Source: Phymorhynchus buccinoides
Taxonomy: Eukaryota; Mollusca; Gastropoda; Neogastropoda; Raphitomidae
Length of the DNA stretch: 64,000 bases
Assembly: GCA_017654935.2 (NCBI GenBank)
Contig: CM065701.1
Coordinates: 3,226,352 to 3,290,351, forward strand
Direction: 5' to 3'
Shown: positions 1-10,200 of the stretch, one piece after another
Layout: each line of letters starts with the position of its first letter
How positions within the stretch are numbered: the stretch's first letter is position 1
Notes under the pieces: generated by a model
Told to the model about the DNA's origin: nothing
Database searches by the model: none
What the model saw: only the letters and a program-made list of their open reading frames with translations
Position numbers and translations under genes: made by a program

Positions 1-150
1 TGCTGCGCTGGCGGGGCCTGCTGCGATAGAGGTGTCAGTTTGCTGATTCCACTGCACTACCGTCCTTACAAAGAAAGAGTTCTTGGGCTGTTCTGTGTGG
101 CAAGATCTTACTTTAAAGTCACAGGAATTATATAATTAATGCTTGCCTCC

Positions 151-480
151 TCATGATATTATCACTTGTAAATGTGTTGGTATGATCCAACGGCGGTCGT
201 AGGCAACCGGGGTTAGGACCTCAGGTGGCAACGCTGGAATTTGACCTTCAGCTATCTTGTACAGCAGGTTTAGACGCTGCTTGCTCCGCCGTTCTTCAAG
301 TGATGGTAGGCCCAAATCTGCCAGCATCTTCGACACGCAGCCCGGATTCCTAGACTTATAGTCTTTGGTGATGAAGCGGGCTGCCTGTCTGTGAATTTGT
401 TCCATCTTGTCCACGTCCTGTTTGTTGCATGGATCAGATACTGTTGCTGCATATCGCAGTCTGGATCTGACTAGTGAGAT
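151..480 (-). mobile_element. Non-LTR reverse transcriptase, C-terminal fragment
   Basis: Minus-strand translation reads SLVRSRLRYAATVSDPCNKQ, then RQAARFITKDYKSRNPG and LGLPSLEERRSKQRL, the usual C-terminal end of LINE reverse transcriptase ORFs. Truncated at both ends. Confidence 0.75.
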
Positions 481-700
481 GTAGGCAAGTGGTCAGCTCT
501 GGGGGGCAGTTTTAAAGATGTCTGCACAGAAATCCCACAACGGGTCCAACTTTCTTGCAGCTGGCGGCTGATTTTGAGGTTCAGTTTTAATGGTTATTTT
601 TCCAACTTGTGGCACACGCAGCCAGTTTTTACATTCAGTTCATGGTTGATTTGATGTGAAGAAGGATGTAATTTATGAACAGTTTGAAATATTGTTGCTT
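481..700. other. No recognisable feature
   Basis: Possibly the degraded 5' continuation of the adjacent LINE fragment; no frame supports this beyond 480. Confidence 0.4.
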
Positions 701-714
701 CATTTATAGTGAAA

Positions 715-1094
715 GATTAAAATTCCTGGGATTACCTTCTCTGGAGGGAGGAAGAGTCAGGGGAGAGACCTTATACAAGTATATAAAATAATAAATAATA
801 TTGATGACATAGACTTTAACAACCTTTTTGTTAAAGGATCACAAACATGACACGAAATAGTACAGAGAAGTTATTTGTAAGACAATCAGTTACTAACATT
901 CGCAAGTTTTACTTTTCTAATCGAGTTGTTCAATACTGGAATAATTTGTCAACTAACATTAAGGCTGCACCTAACATAAATATATTCAAAAATCTTCTGG
1001 ACAAAGACACAATTATGTCAAGCCGCCCTAAAGCAAATCAGTCACAAACGAGAAAGGGCGTAAAAGGGCCGCAGGGCCCACTTCTAGCCCTAAT

Positions 1095-1155
<61 letters not shown>
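715..1155 (+). mobile_element. Non-LTR reverse transcriptase 3' end with (ACT)n tail
   Basis: Reads RDLIQVYKIINNIDDIDFNN, stops at about 846, then resumes in another frame with KFYFSNRVVQYWNNLS and FKNLLDK, typical of LINE ORF2 C-termini. At least two frameshifts. It ends in an (ACT)n microsatellite (1094-1155), probably the element's own 3' tail. Confidence 0.75.
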
Positions 1156-1157
<2 letters not shown>

Positions 1158-1218
1158 ATCTTAGAGTGTTGTAGGAGTTTGTTTCTGAACAGTGTGTGTT
1201 TTATTTCTGTGCGTGTAG

Positions 1219-1292
1219 GTGATTGAAGATGTTCTCAAACACCAGGGGATCAAGAAGGACAAGGATGTGGAGGAACTGTACCTGGCAAATAA
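1219..1292 (+). CDS. LRRC72: LRRC72 first visible exon
   Basis: Acceptor gtgtag, donor gtaagt. Encodes residues 1-24 plus two bases, starting VIEDVLKHQG and ending ELYLANK. It has no start codon, so it is internal. Confidence 0.8.
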
Positions 1293-4200
1293 GTAAGTAC
1301 AGTCAAACAGTTTTTGATAGTCTGTAAAAAAAAAAAGACAGGACAGTTATTTCAGCCTGAAATGTAGAAAAATATATTTTAAATTATAACTAAAAGAATC
1401 TCTGATAATATAGCGACCACCCCACTATTCAGGACAACGGACAGTTATCTCAGCCTGAAGCGCTATTAACCTCTTGACTGCCAGAGAAAATTAACCCTTT
1501 CATCGCCACTGTCACCTCTTGGCACCACAATGATTAACACCCTTGTCACCAAAAGGCATCAAATGAGGGTCTAGGTATCCAGTGACCTTATGTTCTTAAT
1601 ATTGGGAGGTAAGGATAGGCCCTATTTTATGCATGTCACAGAGGAATCCCCAATATTGCAGACAGAATCTTTTCTCTACCCAGGTAAGTTCACTCTCGCT
1701 GTCACTGGCGTTAATAAGCCTAGTTGCAGTGGCCAATAGCTGGCACCTCGCAATTATGAACAGTTTTGACCAGTCTGTTGGGTGGCCGGAATACTGAGGT
1801 TTAACTGTATGTCTAAATGATGACCGCCAATATGAAATAAGTTAAACTTAAAGTTTAGTGTATTAAACTTGTTGAATTAGGGCTGTCTAGGGGTAGAAAA
1901 AATCATCAAAATTATATGAGATTTCAAAAACTCATGTTTATAAAAGACATATATTTTTCTTCTTCTCTTCTTCTGATTTCCCAGGCCATATGGCCATAAT
2001 GTGTAAGGTACGTATGTGCCCGGTTTTTAGTTTTCACTGGTCTCCCCGCTGCATACAGCCAACAGATTCCGATTTCGGAGGAGCTCAAAGGAGAAAAATT
2101 ATTTGGACGATTGTTTTGAAAAAAGGCAGGAGAATGGGCCAAATAAGTCAGAAAGATGGTAGATGACAGAAAGCAAAGGGAAAAGGCAGAGTCAACGAGA
2201 GTGGCAGATTAGAGGAAGTTACAAGCACAGAACTTCCAGAAGGTGGGGGAACTATTTTTACGAAGACACACACACACACACACACACAGGGAAAATTTAT
2301 TTCAATTTCAATTGTTAAAACTTTTTGTCTTTTTTCTTTCTTCTTTTTTTCCTTTTCAACAGAGGGTTGACCGAGGTCTGCAGTTTTGAGAGATTTCGGT
2401 TCCTGAAGAAGGTCTGGTTGAACGGAAACAAGGTGAGTCACTCACAAAGCAAGCAATATCACCCATCTCCAATATCAGAGCATTTTGCCTCGGCTTGTTT
2501 GTCTATTTGTGTGCTTGTCTATGCAATGCTTTTAGGTAGGGAGAACTTTATATGTGACCCAGCACCACGAAAGGGACATTAAGTCGCTGGGCTAGTTTCC
2601 CACAACAGGCTTGCAAAGTCAAAAATGTCAGTTTTTGTCAATTTTGAGTTATGAGTATTTTTTTATGTTCTCCAACATCTTATCTTTCATATTTTTAAAG
2701 GACAATCTTTAATATGGTCTCTAAGTGGTCTTATAAGTGTTTTAAAACGAGTAGATCAGTGCGTTTTCTTCAGCTAGGCTAGACTTTAGACTGTGTTTTC
2801 TCAAAATGGCAGATGCTCACCTTACTGACTTTAAATGCTCATAACTCTGGAATGGGAAAAAGATACAAGAATGGTTTGTGTATCATTAATAAAAGTGGCA
2901 CAGTGGTAACGCGTTCGCTTCATGTCAAGTAAACCCGAGTTCAAACCTGGGTACAGGGGATTTTTTCCTTTCACTTTGCACTAGGCCTTGCGGTCTTTCG
3001 GATGAGACGATAAACCGTGTGCCCATGCACTTAGCACACGTTAAACCCAGTGGCAACGAAAAAGTTGTCATTTGGTCAAAATTTACCCCCCTCCCTTCCT
3101 TCCTCATCAGTCACACGAAAATCGCATGCAAACCCCCCCAAAAAACCCACATTGGGTGGCGCGCCTCTGGCTGCGACGCACTCTCCAGGTGGGAGCAACC
3201 CGAATTTCACAGAGACGCCTCTATGACTATAATGTACCTACCTAACCTAACCTAACCTAACCTAACACTGGACTGACACCAGTGTGTCAGATGGCAGTCT
3301 TGAGCATTAGAGACGCACACGTGTACATAATAATGATAACAACAAACGATGGAAGGCAGAGAAAACGGAAAGGAAGGTGGCAGAGTGGTTAAGACGTTCG
3401 CCTGTCCATTTCAATGCATGCAGAGTGACCAGGTTCCAATCCCGGCCTCGCCTCTTTCTAGTTCGACGGGGAAAGTCACACTGAACGTCCTGTCCTTGGG
3501 ATGGGGACTTAAAGCAAGTCTATCCTGTCCATTTCAATGCGTGCAGAGTGACCAGGTTCCAATCCCGGCCTCGCCCTTTCTTTCTAGTTCGACGGGGAAA
3601 GTCACACTGAACGTCCAGTCCTTGGGATGGGGACTTAAAGCAAGTCTATCCTGTCCATTTCAATGCGTGCAGAGTGACCAGGTTCCAATCCCGGCCTCGC
3701 CCTTTCTTTCTAGTTCGACGGGGAAAGTCACACTGAACGTCCAGTCCTTGGGATGGGGACTTAAAGCAAGTCTATCCTGTCCATTTCAATGCATGCAGAG
3801 TGACCAGGTTCGAATCCCGGCCTCGCCCTTTCTTTCTAGTTCGACGGGGAAAATCACACTGAACGTCTAGTCCTTTGGATGGGGACTTAAAGCAAGTCTA
3901 TCCTGTGCGCTTTATGCATGTAAAAAGTCGGTAAGAGCCGGGAGAAATCCCGCTGCCTGGTATGACCAAATTGATAGCTAGATTTCCCAAGTCCATCCCC
4001 CCCTCTTCATCCCACTGCCTCCCCCAAAGAAAAAAAAAGGGTGATGCTGCTCTCTGCGGCGATGTACTCTCCAGGTGGGAGCAACCCAAATTTCACAGAA
4101 GTCAGTCTCTGTGACTAGAATATCATTGGTGAAATTCAAAAACCTCATATCTTGATTTTGGGGGGTTTTGAGTTAAATACATAGTCAGCTCTCTAATTTT

Positions 4201-7200
4201 TCCTGCAACCTTCCACCAAAAGCTCGTATCTCTAACATTCTATCTGGGGTAAATGAGGTTGTGAAAATAGACAACAAACTTGTAAGTACCAAATTCAGAT
4301 CTAGTTAAGGACAAAAACCTTGTATATTCGTTCTTTTCAAGTCTAAATTATTATTTTTTTAGTCATTTTAACGAAATCATGACTAATTTCGCAATGTCTT
4401 GAACAACATATTCATCGTAGTTAATCAATTGCGGTCAACGCGGTTAATTTTAAAACAGTTTGTTTCATTTTTCTCGAAACTACCAAAATTGAGATACGAG
4501 GTTTTTGAATTTCACTGACGATACATGTATACGGAAATACCCAAATACCCAACTAATGCCACTGACATGCTGTTGATTGATGGTCAGCTGCGTCGCATCT
4601 CCTGCTTCCCGGTGAACTATCGGCTGTCGGAGCTTCACCTCAACGACAACGAGCTGCTGGACATCAGCGGGGCGCTGGGTCACCTGACCTGCCTAACCAC
4701 CTGCATGCTGCACAACAATCAGCTGACCAGGCTGGACAAGGTCACTGCCGAGTTCAACAAAATGCAGAACTTGCATACACTCAGTAGGTCAACAGAGGGA
4801 CAGAGAGAGACAGAGAGAGAGAGAGTCTGTATTGGTTTTTTTGTGCTGTGCATTTCACACAACAATCAGTGAACCAAGCTAGACAAAGTGGCAGGTGAGT
4901 TCGTCAAAATGCAGAACTTGCATACACTCAGTAGGTCTTGGGGGGGAGAGAGAGGGGTGGTGAGAGAGAGTATATGTTGTGTGTGTCTGTTGTTGTTTTT
5001 TATGCATAGTTGTTGCACAACAATCAGTTAATCAAGCTAGACAAAGTGGCCGCTGAGTCCGCCAAAATGCAGAACTTACATACACTGAGTAGGTCTTGGA
5101 GAGAGAGAGAGAGAGTCTGTGTTTTGTGTGTGTTTTTTAGCTGTGCATTTTACTCAACAATCAGTTAAATCAAGTTGGACAAAGTCTCTGCTGAGTTCTC
5201 CAAACGTGTGTGTGTGTGTGCGTGCGTGCGCGCGCCTGCATGTGTGCGCCTGCGCGCATGTGTTCAACTCTGTGTATGCTGCACAACTACCAACTAACCA
5301 GATTTCACCATTGCAGAACCTACTCACACCCGGTGAATCTGTCAGAGATACATGTGTGTGGTTTTGTTGTGTTTTGTTTCAACTCTGTGGATGTGTATTC
5401 ATTTGGAGAGGCCATACTCGAATGCTGTGAAAGATATTGTGTGTAGCTGTGCCTGGAAAGGGTGTAGCCGTTGCACAAAGGAGTCGAAATATTAACTCAG
5501 GTAGGCCTAACATAGACTGAGAGCTTTCCGCCATGAGGAAGTAAAACCTCCGCTCAACAACAACAACAATAACATAGACTCGCTCCCATTGGACTGCTGG
5601 TTTCAGATTCTGCGATCTGAACAAGCCGGGGTGTGACTGCGAGTTGGGACTCGAAATGAGTGGCGTGGGAGCAATGCCACTGTACGGTTCAAAAAATGGG
5701 ACAGCAACAAAAAAGAAAAATACTTAGGTAGGCCTCTTGGAACTGTGAGAATATTTGGAAATTTTACCATTTTAAAGAATGCTGCAGTTGCATGATGTTT
5801 AGGTGGCAGATGTTTAATTTTTGTTTTATTGTTGTTGTTTTTTAGTTTTTAATCAAACACGATCTTAATCTCATTAAGTTCTCATTTATATTTTTCAGAT
5901 CTGTTTGACAACCCAATAGCTCAGGAGCCCGGCTATCGTCTGTTTGTCGTCCGCCATTGTCCATCCATCCAGCTACTGGACAGGCATGGTATGGCGCACA
6001 ATGAGTTTCAAAAAGTCACTGTGTCGAATATTTATGGTAAACAGGGAACAAATACTCGGGTATTGGAAGCAAGGTGGCAGAGTGGTTAAGACGTTCGTCT
6101 TCCAATTTCAATGCGTGACTGCAGCACGAGCGACCCCAGGTTCGAATCCAGGTCTTGCGCTTTCTTTCTAGTTCGACAGGAAAATCGAACTGAACGTCGA
6201 GTCCTTCGGATGGGGACTTAAAGCTAGTCTGACCCCGTGCGCTTTACGCATGAAAAAATCCTGTGGCAGTTGAAAGTTGGTAAGACCAGGGAGAAATCCC
6301 GCTGCCTGGTATGACCAAAGTGATAGCTAGATTTCCCAAGTCAGCTCCCATCCCTCCTCACCCTGTCTTCCCCCAAACAAAACACACACAAAAACCAACG
6401 GGTAGGGGCTGTGCTTGCAGCAAAGTGCTCCCCTGCCCGAATTTCAAAGAGATCAGTATCTGTGACTAGAATATACCAAATACCAGATCTACCTAGCACA
6501 TCCATGCAGTCATGCATCATATGTCCATGCATGCACAACACATACATACAAATTTTAATGGGCGATTTCAAATCTGTCACCTTGACTAATTATTTGTCGC
6601 AACTTGTTTTAACAAGTGGTATCCGTGAAGTGTTCAACCAGAACCAGATTCACGTCTAAGCATTTTGCTTGTGCTCCAGTTCAAGTTTATGTTGTGCCAT
6701 TGTACATGTATTGTGCAATGTTTTTAACATACATTTCTGTTGCAAAATTCAGATTCAGATTCAACAAAATCTATGGAAAATAATATGTTGATAACTGTTT
6801 GAGTGCTGGCAATGTGGCTAAGACTAGAGAACTGACAACGCTAATGATGACTACAGTGATTATGATGATGATGTCAGGGTTTAGGGATGATGATGATATA
6901 ACTTAGGATGATGTGGAGGAGGTTAATGATTATGATAGATACAATAATGAGGATGATAGCAATAATATCACAACTTTATCAATAATAAAGCAATCTTTTT
7001 TTTCTGTCCTATGGCCGTGTGCACACATACGCGCAAATTCCTTACAGAAACCCGTCCGCAATCCATAAAACAAAAGTCTGGAAGTAAGAAATATGAAGGA
7101 GTGTCCACATGCACACGGAAACGCAACTGCATATCCAATCTGCTTGTTTCTTACTTCCATTGATCTTAAGCTTGAATTCCATAGGCGCTATTTTCGCTGG

Positions 7201-10200
7201 TTTAAATTGCCCACGACTTTCAACAGCAAAGGAAAAAAGTTGTATGCAATTTCCATTGACGCTAAAATCGCCGGTGATTTTCGATGGCGCTATTCAAACA
7301 TCGCGCTAAAAAACAAACCCGATCGCGCCTACGGAATTGCAAGCAACGTTTTTCACCAGTACCACAAGCCTCTCCACGCTTTTGGAAGCCATGTTGGCTG
7401 AAAATAAAATAAAAATGTTTTAGCTCCGCACACTTTTAGATTATTTTAGAAGGCGACAAAAATATTTGTTTGCTTCACCAAAATGACTTTATTCTTGACT
7501 TTATTTAATTGCAGGCGATTGTCGCTGTCGATTATCGCCTTTAACCCTTTCACCGCCAATGTTGCATTTATGCACCACAATGGTTTGACACCCATGTCAC
7601 GAAAAGGCATCAAATCAGGGCCTGTTATTCAAAGACCCTATTTTCTCAATTTTGGGAGGTAAGGATAGGCCTAATGTTATACATGTCACAGAGAAGAATT
7701 CCCAATATTGCTGACAATTTGTTTCCTCTACCCAGTTAAGTTTAATGGTATTTTTTGGCTGAAAAATGGCTGGCGATGAAAGGGTTAAAATTGCGCATAT
7801 GGAATTTTGGCTTTATTTGCGAATTGCAGGTGTGATTATGCGCATGGTTTCCATATATATCTGCACATGGCCTACTTTCTGTTTGTGGTTTTCCCTCCAT
7901 AACTGTCAGAGGTGACGAAGCAAGAGAGAGACACGGCACGACGTATCTACGACCAGAATGAAGAGAAAGTTCGGGAGAGGGTGGCCTTCGGTCGTCGCAG
8001 TCAGGGACCCCCCACCCTCTATTACCCCGGCACCCCCAAGACCCCTGGGTTAACCAGTGCAGGTAATAGCGGTGCAGTAACAATGGTGTGGTGTGGTATG
8101 GGAGTTTGTCCTGCATATCCCAGAAATCCACTTTGTGGAGTGCTGTAAATATAACATGTCTTCCAGTTTGTGGAGTGCTGTAAATATAACATGTCTTCCA
8201 CTTTGTGGAGTGCTGTAAATATAAAATGTCTTCCACTTTGTGGAGTGCTGTAAATATAACATGTCTTCCAGTTTGTGGAGTGCTGTAAAATATGTTTTCC
8301 AGTTTGTGGATTGCTGTAAAATATGTGTTCCAGTTTGTGGATTGCTGTAAATTATGTCTTCCAGTTTGTGGATTGCTGTAAAATATGTGTTCCAGTTTGT
8401 GGATTGCTGTAAATTATGTCTTCCAGTTTGTGGATTGCTGTAAATTATGTCTTCCAGTTTGTGGAGTGCTGTAAAATGAGTCTTTTGGTTTATGGAGTGC
8501 TGTAAAATGTGTTCCGGTTTGTGGAGTCATGTACAATGTGTCTTCCGGTTTGTGCTGTAAAATAAAATGTCTTCCGGTTTGTGGAATGCCATAAATTGTG
8601 TCTTCCAGTTTGTGGATTGCTGTAAAATGTCTTCCGGTTTGTGGATTGCTGTAAAAATGTGTTCCGGTTTGTGGATTGCTGTAAAATGAGTTCCGGTTTG
8701 TGGATTGCTGTAAATTATGAGTTCCAGTTTGTGGATTGCTGTAAATTATGTCTTCCAGTTTGTGGATTGCTGTAAAATGAGTTCCGGTTTGTGGATTGCT
8801 GTAAAATGTGTTCCGGTTTGTGGATTGCTGTAAAATGTCTTCCGGTTTGTGCTTTGTGGATTGCTGTAAAATGTGTTCCAGTTTGTGGATTGCTGTAAAA
8901 TGTCTTTCCGGTTTGTGGATTGCTGTAAAAATGTCTTCCAGTTTGTGGATTGCTGTAAAATGTCTTCCGGTTTGTGGATTGCTGTAAAATGTCTTCCAGT
9001 TTGTGGATTGCTGTAAAATGTCTTTCCGGTTTGTGGATTGCTGTAAAATGAGTTCAGGTTTCTGGAGTGCCATAAATTGTCTTCCTGTTTCTGGAGTGCC
9101 ATGAAATGAGTTCCGGTTTGTGGATTGTTGTAAAATGAGTCTTCTGGTTTATGGAGTGCCATAAATTGTCTTCCGGTTTGTGGAGTGCCGTAGACATAAA
9201 ATGTGTCCTCCGGTTTGTGGATTGCCATAAAATGTGGTTTCCGGTTTCTGGAGTGCTGTCAAATGTGGTTTCCGGTTTATGGAGTGCTGAAAAATGTGGC
9301 TTCCAATTTTTAGAGTTAATGGCGTAAAAAAAAAATTCGGCGCAAATTCTCGAGACGAGAGACTTAAGAAAAACGTCAATTGCAAGTTTTGTCGATAATT
9401 ATATCATTTTGTGTGGAAACTTGGGTAATTTTGACACATAAAGTGTCGGCTTCCCCTCCAACCTCGCCATCGTCTCAGGTTTTTTTGTTTTCATTATCTT
9501 TTATTTCAAGTTTTGTGACCTCGATCTTCCCACCTACACCCCCTGGCATTTCCACCCAAAGGGAGACAACCCTACAAATCGTATAATAATCACATAATGC
9601 ATTGGCACAATCTCTCTGTTACCCCAGCATTCCAAAGACTCCTGGATTAGCTCATTCAAGTCGTTCTGGCCATATTTGTCCGGATTTATAGATTGCTGTC
9701 AATTTGATGCATTTGCTTCAAGGGAAGTAAATCTGTGTGCACACCATACCTTGGTCACTTCTAAGCTCGCTTCACTCCCTTAGACCACAATTTTGCCCCT
9801 GACTTTGCTTTTGTAGTGGTTTGTTGTGGGGGAACCAATCGGTGTAGAGTTCTTCTATATAAAGTCTAAAGTCTATATATAAAAAAGTCTGATCTACCTC
9901 TTCCCTATGTCTAAACCTGAAGTAAAAACCCATAATCTTCTTTCGTTTATGCATGGTTTTTTTGTGTGCATGGCTGGAGTGATTTGTGAGGTTTTTTTAA
10001 TAGTTCAAAATCGTTGCGATGCGAATGAGTTAAGCAGTCTAGGTCGGGTATCTCCAACTCACCATAGAAATACCTGAGAAAGGTTTGTGTCTTCAGTTTT
10101 GTGTTAGTGTAAATAGTAGAAGTATCCTTTGTTTTCTCTTTTTTTTGTGAATGGTAAAGCGTGTTGAGTTACAATCAGGAATGTTTGTTGTCAACTAGCA

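Noticed and set aside
847..1164. Host gene of 105 codons
   Set aside because: C-terminal motif FSNRVVQYWNNL and the (ACT)n tail identify a LINE remnant with upstream frameshifts.
2893..2970. tRNA gene
   Set aside because: Boxes A and B are present but the cloverleaf is degraded and the sequence continues into a SINE body; similar heads occur at several other SINE copies.
3349..3870. 173-codon plus-strand frame with four repeats (CPFQCMQSDQV)
   Set aside because: It is a SINE whose 126-bp segment is a multiple of 3 and repeated four times; tRNA-like boxes explain the sequence.
8414..9228. Long minus-strand frames (219 and 160 codons) with repeated QTGRHFTAIHK-like peptides
   Set aside because: They are translations of the 28-36-bp minisatellite in an LRRC72 intron; the unit changes frame and no domain or start context is present.
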